Source of the DNA: Treponema sp.
GTDB lineage: Bacteria; Spirochaetota; Spirochaetia; Treponematales; Treponemataceae
DNA length: 64,000 nt
Direction of reading: 5' to 3'
Assembly: GCA_017934745.1 (NCBI GenBank)
Contig: JAGBIY010000023.1
Span: forward strand, 1-64,000
Shown here: positions 8,497 to 16,419 of the stretch, piece after piece
How the letters are laid out: each line of letters opens with the position of its first letter
Numbering within the stretch: the first letter of the stretch is position 1
The notes under the pieces: generated by a model
Database searches by the model: none
Seen by the model: only the letters and a program-made list of their open reading frames with translations
Told to the model about the DNA's origin: nothing
Made by a program: the position numbers and the translations under genes

Positions 8497-10337
8497 TCCG
8501 CGAGTTTCTTGAACTCTTCGATTTCCTTGAGGTACATCTCGATTCCGCTCTTCCAGAATTCTTTCGACTCGATGTCGAATCCGGCCTTGCGGCACAAGTC
8601 CTCGCACGACATGGAACCCGTGTGGCTCAGAAGCTCCGCGTACTTTTCGGCGAAGGCACTGCCCTCTTTCTGGTAGAGCGCGTACAAGCCCGCACCGAAA
8701 AGCTGGCCGAAAGCGTATGGGAAATTGTAGAAGTCCAAGCCCGTGGAATAGTAGTGCGACTTCACGGCCCAGATGTACTCGTGGCGCGCGTTTTTGGAAA
8801 GTCCGTCGCCGTAGGACTTCTCCTGGGCGGCCTTCATCAATCTGCAGAAATCTTCGGAATTCAGCTCGTTCTCTTTTCTTTCATCGAAGACGCTGGACTC
8901 GAAATAGAAGCGGCTCAAAATGTCCACGAGGGTCTGGCTCGTGTCCTGCAAATCAAAATCGAGAATCTGAAGCTTGTCGTTTCCAGAGCACTTGGAAATC
9001 ATGTCCTGTTTGACGATTGTCTCGGCGAACGTGGAAGCGGTCTCGGCGAGCGTCATCGGATAGCTGTAGAAGGCGCACGGCTTCCCCTTCATGCAGGAGA
9101 AGTGGTAGGCGTGCCCAAGCTCGTGCGCGAGCGTGATGATGTCGGAGAACGCGCCCGTGAAATTCGTCATAATGCGGCTCTCGTTGTTGAGCGCGAAATC
9201 CTCGTCGTAGGCTCCGCCCACTTTTCCCTGCCGGCACTCCGCGTCAATCCAGCCGCTGTCGAATGCGTGGCGCGCGAAATCGCCCATGTTCTTGGAGAAC
9301 GAGTCGTAGCGTTCGATTACATAGTCCCTCGCCTCTGCGAAAGTCCATTTCTTGGAAAGAACGCTGTCGGAAGAAGCGGAAGCGGCCATCGGAGCGAACA
9401 AGTCGTAGAAGGCGATTCCCTTGTCGGCATCGGTTCCGGCGGTCTCGGATTTCGTCAGGCCGTTCTTCCGCAAATACTTCGCCTTGAGCTGGAAATACTC
9501 GCGCCATGAAGGAAGGGAATCCTCAATCGCGCCAACCAGGGCGTCGAGCGATTTCTTTCCAAGGCGGCTCGAGGAAAGCGAGCGGTCGATTGGATTTTTC
9601 CAGTTTCGGCGCTTGTTCAGCGTGACGGTCTCGCCTTTCAAGTTGTTCAGGCAGGCGGCGAAGGCGATTTCGTTCTGCTTCAAAAGGGCGATTTCGGTCT
9701 CGTACGATTTCTTCCTCAAGTCTGCGTCTGCGGAATAAGCGTCGTTTCTGATTTCGTTGAAAGTCTTGCCGGACGAATCCTTCAAGTTCGAGATTATCTG
9801 CTCGTGCAGCCTGTCCCACGCGTCCCCGCCGGTCCTCTGCAAATCGGAGGCGAGATTCTCCTCTGCGGCTGTCATCTGGTGCTTGGTGTCCTCGATTGAC
9901 TCTTCGAGAATGTACTTGTACTCGGCGAATTCGGGGAAGCGGGAGCAGAAATCGTCGAGTTTTGAAGAATTCGACTTCAGAATCTGCTGGAAATCGATGT
10001 CAATCTGCTCAACGCGAAGTCCAATCTCGTCGATTTTTGCCATGTTGTTCAGATATTCGGTGTTCGTCGTGTCCACGGAATAGATTATGTAGGCGTAGGC
10101 ACCCAAGGAAGTGAAAAGGCGCGCGACCTTGTCCTCGGATTCGAGGTAGCTTTTCAGCCAAATCGGAAAATCGAAATTGTCGGGGGAATCCTTCATCAAC
10201 TTCTTCGCGGAAGCGATGAAATTCTCAAGGTTCTCCATGCCGCTTTTTACATCGGCAAGGGCGGATTTGTATTTTGGTGAATTTAACGAAGGAAAAATGG
10301 AATCAAGGTTCCATCTAGGAATTGAATTTGTACTCAT
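8493..10337 (-). CDS. pepF: M3-family oligoendopeptidase (PepF-like)
   Basis: 614 residues, starting MSTNSIPRWNLDSIFPS, which is where PepF proteins usually begin; the upstream ribosome site is weak. The zinc site TLAHELGHAYHF (HExxH, about residue 400) and the downstream Glu helix MTLAETASTFAE (ExxS/T, about 425-435) are intact. The N-terminal helical lobe and the central EARDYVIERYDSFS region fit M3B enzymes. It should cleave short peptides in the cytoplasm. Length matches the family (about 600). It is a single gene, convergent with uppP. Immediately upstream lies the left copy of the direct repeat flanking the defence island. Confidence 0.92.
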   Translation of the reverse strand: MSTNSIPRWNLDSIFPSLNSPKYKSALADVKSGMENLENFIASAKKLMKDSPDNFDFPIWLKSYLESEDKVARLFTSLGAYAYIIYSVDTTNTEYLNNMAKIDEIGLRVEQIDIDFQQILKSNSSKLDDFCSRFPEFAEYKYILEESIEDTKHQMTAAEENLASDLQRTGGDAWDRLHEQIISNLKDSSGKTFNEIRNDAYSADADLRKKSYETEIALLKQNEIAFAACLNNLKGETVTLNKRRNWKNPIDRSLSSSRLGKKSLDALVGAIEDSLPSWREYFQLKAKYLRKNGLTKSETAGTDADKGIAFYDLFAPMAASASSDSVLSKKWTFAEARDYVIERYDSFSKNMGDFARHAFDSGWIDAECRQGKVGGAYDEDFALNNESRIMTNFTGAFSDIITLAHELGHAYHFSCMKGKPCAFYSYPMTLAETASTFAETIVKQDMISKCSGNDKLQILDFDLQDTSQTLVDILSRFYFESSVFDERKENELNSEDFCRLMKAAQEKSYGDGLSKNARHEYIWAVKSHYYSTGLDFYNFPYAFGQLFGAGLYALYQKEGSAFAEKYAELLSHTGSMSCEDLCRKAGFDIESKEFWKSGIEMYLKEIEEFKKLAD

Positions 10338-10412
10338 AAGGAAAATATAACACGGAAAATCGGAATCGGAATCAGCAAATATTGTTGCGACAGAAGAAAG
10401 GTGAATCAAAGA

Positions 10413-10447
10413 AAAACGGTGTAGAATCAAAGCATGGGAAAAATCTT
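10413..10447 (+). repeat. 35-bp direct repeat, left copy (dinB 5'-end remnant)
   Basis: 34 of 35 bases match 14747-14781; the only difference is C at 10433 versus A at 14767. The right copy spans the end of the dinB leader and its first five codons, so this left copy looks like a duplicated or orphaned dinB start followed by unrelated sequence. The pair brackets the whole AT-rich restriction/toxin operon. Confidence 0.85.
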
Positions 10448-10470
10448 CTCCAAAGTCTTTTTTACTCCCG

Positions 10471-11760
10471 TTATTTTCTCTCAATCAACTCAGCCAATTC
10501 TCTTATCATTTTATCATTACGGTTGTAATTCTCCATGAGCCACTTTGTATCAACAAGAATTGCTTTGATTTTGTAATATGGCTTGTCTTCTGCCTTATAG
10601 TCCGTTCTTGCAGAACCGACAAACTTCATGTTTTCATCAGCTTTTTTGCTTTCATACGGCATTATAAATGCGTTGTAAATAGCCTTGCTTTTATGCTTTA
10701 GTTCTCCGCTGTTTTCTTTGTTTTCAATATATTCTGCATAGGCGATTTGTTTGATGATTGAGCCGGACATTGGAAGATGATTCAAATGCTTTGATTCACC
10801 GTACCTGTAATATTTTGAATCAAGCACGAAAGTTTTCTGATTCTCAGTGCCTTTGTCGGTAATCATTATCGTATCAGGACGGAGAGCGGACTGTTTGAAC
10901 TCCAACTGTTTGAACTCCAGCTGGTCGGATGAATATTCTTTACCGTCAATTTCCCAATAACAATGCGGATAATATTTTGTCTTGTTCTTTTCACCGAAAG
11001 CGGAATCTACCATGCTTTCCCAAATGTATTCAAACTCGTTCGTACCGTAAGTAAAGTTTTTAGTCTCGCTAGATTTGTCAAGAAACTCTATCACATCAAT
11101 CATGTAATTGAACAAAAGCATTGTTTTTTCATTGAAAGTCTGAGAAAGCTTTGTCTTGATAATAGAAAGAAAAAGACTTTTATTGAATTTTATGCGAGGT
11201 TTTATAGGAACAAATGAAGAGAATAACCAGCCGATTTTTGAAAAGCTTTCCCAAACACAATATTGATGAATCTGACTTATCAACTCATTTTCATTATGCT
11301 TTACTTTTCTTGTGATGAATTCTGTATAAAATACACTGTCATCTTGCAAAAGCGGTTTTACCTGTCTTGCGGTTTTTGCCCAGTTTGCTTTTCCATTGCT
11401 TGATTTTGTGTAGACAACTTCTTTCTCAAAATAATAGCCGTTGGTCAAAAAATCCTTTATCAGATACAGGTACGCATGAATTGGGAAAACGACATTTTCT
11501 TTATGAGCAATTTTCTGATTTTGAATGAAAGATTCATTTGCATCGCTCAAAGAAGAAAGAACTCCGATTAGATTCAAAACATCTTTTTTAAGTTCTTCCT
11601 CAGTTGAAGCCCTTTTATAACCAAGCGGAAAGTTTATTCTTAAAGACTCATTCTCATATTTTATGCCGACAAAATAATCCTTTTCGCTCAAACTTGCATT
11701 ATATGAGCAGGCATCAAAAAGAGAAAATGAACTGATGTTATTATGTTCCAAAACCGACAC
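10471..11760 (-). CDS. LlaJI/McrC-like restriction endonuclease subunit
   Basis: 429 residues, AT-rich. A PD-(D/E)xK nuclease core is visible: LRPDTIMITDKG (about residue 295) followed 10-15 residues later by TFVLDSKYYRYGES, giving Asp...Asp-x-Lys. The arrangement and the McrB-like partner just upstream (11-base gap) match the second subunit of LlaJI-type or McrBC-type systems, in which an AAA+ GTPase translocates DNA and this subunit cuts it. No methyltransferase gene lies nearby, so a modification-dependent (type IV) mode, or an island that lost its methylases, is inferred. It is the last gene of a six-gene minus-strand operon. Confidence 0.8.
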   Translation of the reverse strand: MSVLEHNNISSFSLFDACSYNASLSEKDYFVGIKYENESLRINFPLGYKRASTEEELKKDVLNLIGVLSSLSDANESFIQNQKIAHKENVVFPIHAYLYLIKDFLTNGYYFEKEVVYTKSSNGKANWAKTARQVKPLLQDDSVFYTEFITRKVKHNENELISQIHQYCVWESFSKIGWLFSSFVPIKPRIKFNKSLFLSIIKTKLSQTFNEKTMLLFNYMIDVIEFLDKSSETKNFTYGTNEFEYIWESMVDSAFGEKNKTKYYPHCYWEIDGKEYSSDQLEFKQLEFKQSALRPDTIMITDKGTENQKTFVLDSKYYRYGESKHLNHLPMSGSIIKQIAYAEYIENKENSGELKHKSKAIYNAFIMPYESKKADENMKFVGSARTDYKAEDKPYYKIKAILVDTKWLMENYNRNDKMIRELAELIERK

Positions 11761-11771
11761 GACAAGCCGCC

Positions 11772-13511
11772 TTAGTTTTCAGTTTCGGAGAACAAATCCT
11801 TAAAGACAGAAAATTCTTTATCACCCTTAAAGTCGCGGGTAAGGCTTTCAAGATTTGTGTAGTTGTTGAACACTTTTTCACGGCAGAACTTAAAGGCATC
11901 ATCCCAAAGATACTTTAAGACTTTTTCAGCAAACAAGTCTTTAGAAATGATATAGTCATTTCCCAGTTTTACAGCCTTAACAAACCAGCAGCCAAGACGC
12001 TTATCTTCCATGCTAGAAAGTCCTGCATCCTCGCTCATTTTTCCGATTTTTATATTGATTGCAGTCTGGAACTTTTCCCAAGTAATCTGTTTTGCGGAAT
12101 CGACAAATGCATTTCTTTGATTTGTTTCTTCTTCTGTATCGCCAAACACATTTTCTATAAGCTTCATATCCCAACGGCGTTGGAAAGCGTTGTCGAGAGT
12201 AAAGACATTCTGGTCGCTTGTGTTCATTGTGGCAAGAATTGAGAGATTTGGCGGCAGACGGATTCCTGATTCTTCTGAGAAATCATCCGGTAAGTCTAAT
12301 TCTGAATCTTCGCGTATGTATGCATTAATAAATTTATTATTAACGGGATATTTACTCCAACCATAATTTATTGAATCAGAATTCATTTCACGATCTAGAA
12401 GTTGGAATATTTCTCCAAAAATTCCTGCAGCATTTCCTCGGTTAATTTCCTCTATAATTAGGCAATAATTTAGAGTTGGATTTGTATACGCTTTTTTTAA
12501 TATGCATGAAAAAGGGCCAGGAGTAAATTCATAAGCAATTTTTTCATTTCTAAGGACAGGCATTATTTGACCTATGAAATCTGCATTGCTATATTCAGGA
12601 TGAAAAACTGTTCTTATTTTTTGAGTTTCATTAAGATTTTTAGTTTTTTCTTCAATAGAAAAGCTTTTTCCGGAACCCGGGACCCCATAAAAAATAACTT
12701 GATCAAATGCGTTTATAAAAGCTTCTGTTTCATTCTCACTATCGTCAAATTCTTCGCCATTTTCGAGGCTTTCAAAATTATTGTTGTTAGAGAAATTATT
12801 GCTATTTTTATTTAGATGAGGCTTACAAAAAAAGGCATCATAGAGAGCAATGAGAGAAATTTTTTCTGGTGGAACTTCATTATCATCAATAGATTCTAAA
12901 AGAAGATTTATGGTTCGAATTTTCTTCTTGTTTTTATATTTTCGTATTTCTTCACTGTAATCAGTGAATTTTTTTAAAATATCTTGATCAAAAAAGTCAC
13001 TCTTTTGGTTAATATCAAATTTATTGGATTCTGGAACTCTGTAAATTTCCACATCTTCCGGCGAGACAGATATTTTTGATTTTTCCGAAAAGACTTTTAT
13101 CTTTCTATAGTTTGATGAATCATTTACATAACTTTCCCAATTTTTCTCATTTTTCTTAAGATATTCTTCCAAAGAAATATTGTACAGCTTTATTTCATGG
13201 AAGCCCTTGTTATTTGTTCTTTTCTGGCATTTATTTAATGTTGTTAAATCTAATTTAAAATCTTTAAGAGAGACAAAAATACTAATTCCCTTAGGGTCGG
13301 AAAATTTATGAATTTCGGAAAAAATTACTTTCGTCTTTTCATTTAGTTTTTGAATTTCTATTGCTTTCCATAAAGCCCGAACTTTTTGCTCATAAACAAC
13401 AAAACAATAGTCTTCACTTGATAAACCATTCAACCATTCAGCTGTGCATTCATAATATTTACCTGAATACTGCTCAGGTACAGTCATTTTTGCAAAAAAT
13501 AATTTACTCAT
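11772..13511 (-). CDS. McrB-like AAA+ ATPase/GTPase of a restriction system
   Basis: 579 residues. The N-terminal about 220 residues are a divergent, Lys-rich recognition region. The C-terminal AAA+ module shows Walker A YGVPGSGKS (about 275), the McrB hallmark LIIEEINRGNAAGIFGEIF (about 357, Walker B), sensor ATMNTSDQ (about 425) and the arginine-finger region AFQRRWDMK. McrB proteins bind DNA, form hexamers and hydrolyse GTP or ATP to drive the nuclease subunit. The gene starts 3 bases after the XRE stop and ends 11 bases before the nuclease, so all are one operon. An Asn-rich stretch at about residues 230-245 separates the two modules. Confidence 0.85.
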   Translation of the reverse strand: MSKLFFAKMTVPEQYSGKYYECTAEWLNGLSSEDYCFVVYEQKVRALWKAIEIQKLNEKTKVIFSEIHKFSDPKGISIFVSLKDFKLDLTTLNKCQKRTNNKGFHEIKLYNISLEEYLKKNEKNWESYVNDSSNYRKIKVFSEKSKISVSPEDVEIYRVPESNKFDINQKSDFFDQDILKKFTDYSEEIRKYKNKKKIRTINLLLESIDDNEVPPEKISLIALYDAFFCKPHLNKNSNNFSNNNNFESLENGEEFDDSENETEAFINAFDQVIFYGVPGSGKSFSIEEKTKNLNETQKIRTVFHPEYSNADFIGQIMPVLRNEKIAYEFTPGPFSCILKKAYTNPTLNYCLIIEEINRGNAAGIFGEIFQLLDREMNSDSINYGWSKYPVNNKFINAYIREDSELDLPDDFSEESGIRLPPNLSILATMNTSDQNVFTLDNAFQRRWDMKLIENVFGDTEEETNQRNAFVDSAKQITWEKFQTAINIKIGKMSEDAGLSSMEDKRLGCWFVKAVKLGNDYIISKDLFAEKVLKYLWDDAFKFCREKVFNNYTNLESLTRDFKGDKEFSVFKDLFSETEN

Positions 13512-13514
13512 TTT

Positions 13515-13727
13515 TTACTCTCCCTCAACCGCATTCACTTCCATAATATCCCCAATCTCGCAGCCCAAGGCAATGCAGATTTTCCTGAGGCTTTCCATAG
13601 AAACATCTTCGCCTTTGCCCATTTTTGCTACGATGTTGCTGGTGATTTTTGCCTGGCGGATTAGGTCGCTTTTGTTCATGTCGCGGTCGATTAGGATTTT
13701 CCAGAGTTTTTTGTAACTTGCGCTCAT
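13515..13727 (-). CDS. XRE-family helix-turn-helix regulator (small)
   Basis: 70 residues starting MSASYKKLWKILIDRDMNK. A single Cro/CI-type HTH fills the protein: LWKILIDRDMNKSDLI, then ITSNIVAKMGKGEDVSME, then LRKICIALGCEIGDIMEV. This is the short YdaS/HipB-like solo XRE form usual in toxin-antitoxin and restriction operons. It overlaps the preceding small gene by 4 bases (ATGA). It probably represses the operon or acts as antitoxin for the ADP-ribosyltransferase-like product two genes upstream; both roles are inferred from position. Confidence 0.85.
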   Translation of the reverse strand: MSASYKKLWKILIDRDMNKSDLIRQAKITSNIVAKMGKGEDVSMESLRKICIALGCEIGDIMEVNAVEGE

Positions 13728-13942
13728 TGTAGTTTTCCTGTTTTGATTTCGGTTTTTAAATAGTCGTACACATAAAGGGGGCTTTGAAAGTAAAGTCCTG
13801 TCTTTGGGTCGCAGAGCTTCTGGTAGAGTTCTGAGTTGTACACGGCACGCAAGGCCTGCTCCACGGTAAAAGAAAAATCCCTTACGAGATATGTCGCAAG
13901 GTCTCGTGTGGTACATTCAATCTGATATTCAACATCATTCAT
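13724..13942 (-). CDS. Small DUF3791-like accessory protein
   Basis: 72 residues starting MNDVEYQIECTTRDLATYL. It is all-helical by appearance, with segments TVEQALRAVYNSELYQKL and GLYFQSPLYVYDYLKTEI. Such short proteins are often encoded next to DUF3990 genes. It overlaps DUF3990 upstream by 8 bases and XRE downstream by 4, implying translational coupling. It may be part of the antitoxin or a specificity partner. Its similarity to the first DUF3791 gene in the operon is only in size and helix layout, so the family label is tentative. Confidence 0.65.
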   Translation of the reverse strand: MNDVEYQIECTTRDLATYLVRDFSFTVEQALRAVYNSELYQKLCDPKTGLYFQSPLYVYDYLKTEIKTGKLQ

Positions 13943-14426
13943 GGCAGAGTCCTTTGTTTACAAGCGTTTGAATCGCTTTTGGGGTGCCGAAAAAATATTG
14001 AAAGGTGATACCTTTCATGTATTTAAGCCTTTCAAGGAAAGTATCAAAAGAAATATCGCCTTCAACAAAGCGGCGGATTTGCGCACCAACTCTATCGTTT
14101 GCTATGGGACCTGTTACGATGTCGTAGTCGTGGGAAAAATCCTGATTCTCCTGACTGCGGTTCTTAAAGACAAACTCTGCCCAGTCTTTTGAGTATTCGT
14201 AAAATGAAAGGACTTTTAGGCTGCTGTTTTTTAATAGATTCTCATCGAATTCAAATTTTGTTACATAAGGCTCAGTCCCAAAGAGTCCTGCTTTATAGGT
14301 TGCCATTTCATAAGCCTGCTTAAAATTGTCCGAAAGATAAAAACCTCGTCCAAAATCTTTGTTGGGCTTGGAAAGATTCAAATCGATTTCCTTTATTTCT
14401 ACTGTTGAACCATGATATAAAAACAT
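13935..14426 (-). CDS. DUF3990 protein, ADP-ribosyltransferase-like toxin candidate
   Basis: 163 residues starting MFLYHGSTVEIKEIDL; the start shares a TGATG with the preceding stop. DUF3990 landmarks are present: LYHGST (the His of an H-Y-x ART triad), DFGRGFYLS (the Tyr strand), QAYEMATYK, and DYDIVTGPIANDRVG. DUF3990 has been placed with the ADP-ribosyltransferase superfamily, so NAD-dependent modification of a protein or nucleic acid is likely but unproven here. It is flanked on both sides by small DUF3791-type genes and followed by XRE, a typical toxin-antitoxin layout, but here run into restriction genes. Confidence 0.8.
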   Translation of the reverse strand: MFLYHGSTVEIKEIDLNLSKPNKDFGRGFYLSDNFKQAYEMATYKAGLFGTEPYVTKFEFDENLLKNSSLKVLSFYEYSKDWAEFVFKNRSQENQDFSHDYDIVTGPIANDRVGAQIRRFVEGDISFDTFLERLKYMKGITFQYFFGTPKAIQTLVNKGLCHE

Positions 14427-14650
14427 CAGAGGTTTCCTCCGTGTTTTTTGCAATAGAGTGTAAGGTCATCAATAATCTCTTCAAACGGAAGCGTGTGCGT
14501 AATATTGTAGTGCTGATTCACAAAATCTATAGCATTAAACCGGTCAAGGTAATTAAACGCATGCGTGGTGGAAAGCGAATGTTTTTTCGCAAAATCGCTT
14601 ACAAGAGAAACTGTATACTCAATTTTATCTTTTACAGGTATTTCCGCCAT
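14426..14650 (-). CDS. DUF3791 family small protein
   Basis: 74 residues starting MAEIPVKDKIEYTVSLVSD; GGAG lies 8 bases upstream. DUF3791-style helices are seen: FAKKHSLSTTHAFNYLDRF, AIDFVNQHYNITHTL and FEEIIDDLTLYCKKHGG. The family is commonly found beside DUF3990 and is thought to be its partner. It is the first gene of the operon; its stop overlaps the DUF3990 start by one base. Confidence 0.78.
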   Translation of the reverse strand: MAEIPVKDKIEYTVSLVSDFAKKHSLSTTHAFNYLDRFNAIDFVNQHYNITHTLPFEEIIDDLTLYCKKHGGNL

Positions 14651-14670
14651 TTTGATTCTCCAACAAGGGA

Positions 14671-14676
14671 ATTATA
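14671..14676 (-). promoter_or_regulatory. -10 box of the defence operon
   Basis: On the minus strand TATAAT preceded by TGG (extended -10) lies 21 bases before the first gene's ATG. No clear -35 is seen, which fits an extended -10 promoter. Confidence 0.5.
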
Positions 14677-14746
14677 CCATGTTCCTCTTATTTTTACGAT
14701 AAAATCTCACGAAATCAGGAGAAAAATTTAAAGATGATGCATAATC

Positions 14747-14781
14747 AAAACGGTGTAGAATCAAAGAATGGGAAAAATCTT
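14747..14781 (+). repeat. 35-bp direct repeat, right copy (intact dinB start)
   Basis: The partner of 10413-10447. It includes the 21 bases before dinB and its first 14 coding bases. The defence operon and its promoter lie exactly between the two copies. Confidence 0.85.
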
Positions 14782-15961
14782 TCTTCATGTGGATTTGGAC
14801 GCTTTCTACGCGTCCGTCGAGCAGCTGGACAACCCGGAACTCAAGGGAAAGCCCGTCATCGTGGGCGGAAGCGACAGGCGGTCGGTCGTGTCGACGGCTT
14901 CCTACGAGGCTCGGGCGAGGGGCGTGCACTCGGCGATGCCGATTTTCATGGCGAAGAGAATCTGCCCGGACGGATTCTTTGTGCCGGTGAGGATGAAGCG
15001 GTACGAAGAGAAGTCGAAGGAAGTGATGGCGATTTTCGGGAACTACTCGCCGGACGTGCAGCAGCTTTCAATCGACGAGGCTTTCATAGACCTGACGGGG
15101 ACGGAGCGGCTTTTCGGAGACCCGAAGGAGACCGCGAGAAGGCTCAAAAAGGAAGTTCTTGAAAAAACAGGGCTCACGGTCTCAATCGGCATGGCTTCCA
15201 CAAAGTACGTCGCGAAAATCGCGTCGGGGATGAAGAAGCCGGACGGATTTTTTGTCGTGGAAGAAGGCAAAGAGGAAGAATTCATGCTCTCGCTTCCGCT
15301 TGAGAAAGTCTGGGGCATCGGGGAGAAGACGAGGCTCAAGCTCCAGTCAAAGGGACTGCGCTCTGTTCGTGAAATCCACAGCCTTTCGCTCATGAACCTC
15401 AAGAGCATATTCGGGGAGTCGGGCGGGAAATTCCTCTACAACGCCGTGAGGGGCATGGAGTACGGGCACTTCAACAAGGAAGCGAAATCGCATTCAATCA
15501 GCTCGGAGACCACATTCGAATTCGACTTGAGAACAAAAGAAGAAATCGACAAAGGAATGAAGGAAATCTGCCGGACGGTCATGCTCAGGGCCAGGAGCGA
15601 GAACGCATTGAGCAACACCGTCTGCGTCAAAATCAGGTTCGGGGACTTTTCCACGATTACGGCGCGGGAGACGTTCCAGAGCGAAATCAAGTCGATAGAA
15701 GACCTGTTCGAAAAATCCTCGGCCCTTTTCTGGAGGAAATTCATTCCGCAAAAAGGGCTTCGGCTACTCGGTGTCGCACTGCAGAACGTGTACGACGAAT
15801 CCGAGCGGGAGCTTTCGCTTTTCGACACGGAGGAGCGGAGCGCGGAGAGCAGAATCGAAAAGACAATCGGCGAGCTTGAGAGGAAATTCCCGAACCTCAG
15901 AATCGGAACCGCGGCCGACATCGAAGCCTCTCGTGAGAAAAATTCTCAATACAAAACGTGA
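14768..15961 (+). CDS. dinB: DNA polymerase IV (Y-family translesion polymerase)
   Basis: 397 residues. The start MGKIFLHVDLDAFYASVEQ carries the first catalytic Asp and steric-gate Phe/Tyr pair. SIDEAFIDLTGTERLFG (about 100-116) has the Asp-Glu metal pair. The thumb and little-finger regions follow (VWGIGEKTRLKLQSKG; SISSETTFEFDLRTKEEI). ELSLFDTEE at about residue 357 resembles a beta-clamp binding motif. It copies damaged DNA with low fidelity. No clear ribosome site precedes the ATG; the leader sequence is duplicated at the other edge of the defence island. SOS control cannot be judged because the LexA box of this group is not known to me. Confidence 0.93.
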   Translation: MGKIFLHVDLDAFYASVEQLDNPELKGKPVIVGGSDRRSVVSTASYEARARGVHSAMPIFMAKRICPDGFFVPVRMKRYEEKSKEVMAIFGNYSPDVQQLSIDEAFIDLTGTERLFGDPKETARRLKKEVLEKTGLTVSIGMASTKYVAKIASGMKKPDGFFVVEEGKEEEFMLSLPLEKVWGIGEKTRLKLQSKGLRSVREIHSLSLMNLKSIFGESGGKFLYNAVRGMEYGHFNKEAKSHSISSETTFEFDLRTKEEIDKGMKEICRTVMLRARSENALSNTVCVKIRFGDFSTITARETFQSEIKSIEDLFEKSSALFWRKFIPQKGLRLLGVALQNVYDESERELSLFDTEERSAESRIEKTIGELERKFPNLRIGTAADIEASREKNSQYKT

Positions 15962-16007
15962 GAAATAATAGTTAGGCTGCTGCAATTTTTTTTAGCGTGT
16001 GCTTGAA

Positions 16008-16036
16008 TTGAATTTGAAAAACCACAGTTTTATAAT
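16008..16036 (+). promoter_or_regulatory. Promoter of the metal ATPase operon
   Basis: TTGAAT (16008-16013), a 17-base spacer and TATAAT (16031-16036), about 60 bases before the first gene of the operon. Confidence 0.6.
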
Positions 16037-16096
16037 TTTTTCCAAGTTCGGTTGTTTTCAGCCGACTGGCAAAAATTCATTTTTTTGGAGGAATAT

Positions 16097-16321
16097 ATGA
16101 CAATTTCAAAGATTGGAGCGTTCGCAATCGGTGTCGGAGTCGGTGTCGCCACAGTGGCAATCGTCAAGTCCGCGGGATTCAAGAAAGTCTGCGCGGGCGT
16201 CGTCGGAGCCGGAATGAAGCTCAAGGACGAGGCGGCGGCTTTCGTCGAGACTGTGAAAGAGGATGCCGAGGACATCGTGGCCGAGGCGAAGTACAACAAC
16301 GCGCAGCAGGCGAATTCATAA
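16097..16321 (+). CDS. Small DUF6110-like membrane-anchored protein
   Basis: 74 residues starting MTISKIGAFAIGVGVGVAT, with GGAGG 7 bases upstream. One N-terminal hydrophobic Gly/Val/Ala segment (about 5-22) is followed by a short amphipathic, acidic C-terminal half (DEAAAFVETVKEDAEDIVAE). Small proteins of this type are found next to P-type ATPases that carry HMA_2 domains; DUF6110 is my best label. It is probably an accessory subunit or regulator of the transporter. An attenuator-like hairpin lies between it and the ATPase gene. Confidence 0.65.
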   Translation: MTISKIGAFAIGVGVGVATVAIVKSAGFKKVCAGVVGAGMKLKDEAAAFVETVKEDAEDIVAEAKYNNAQQANS

Positions 16322-16342
16322 GTTTCTGGGCGGTTGGACGAA

Positions 16343-16388
16343 ACGGGTTACTGAGGAAGGGCTAGCCTTCATGTAACTCGTTTTTTTT
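16343..16388 (+). terminator. Internal intrinsic terminator/attenuator in the metal operon
   Basis: Outer stem ACGGGTTAC / GTAACTCGT (16343-16351 with 16373-16381, one G-T pair) encloses a second AAGG...CCTT element (about 16357-16369), and eight Ts follow (16381-16388). It sits between the small first gene and the ATPase, so it may set a high ratio of the small protein to the pump. Confidence 0.6.
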
Positions 16389-16419
16389 GACCCAAAATCT
16401 TTCATTTGGAGTGTGGAAA

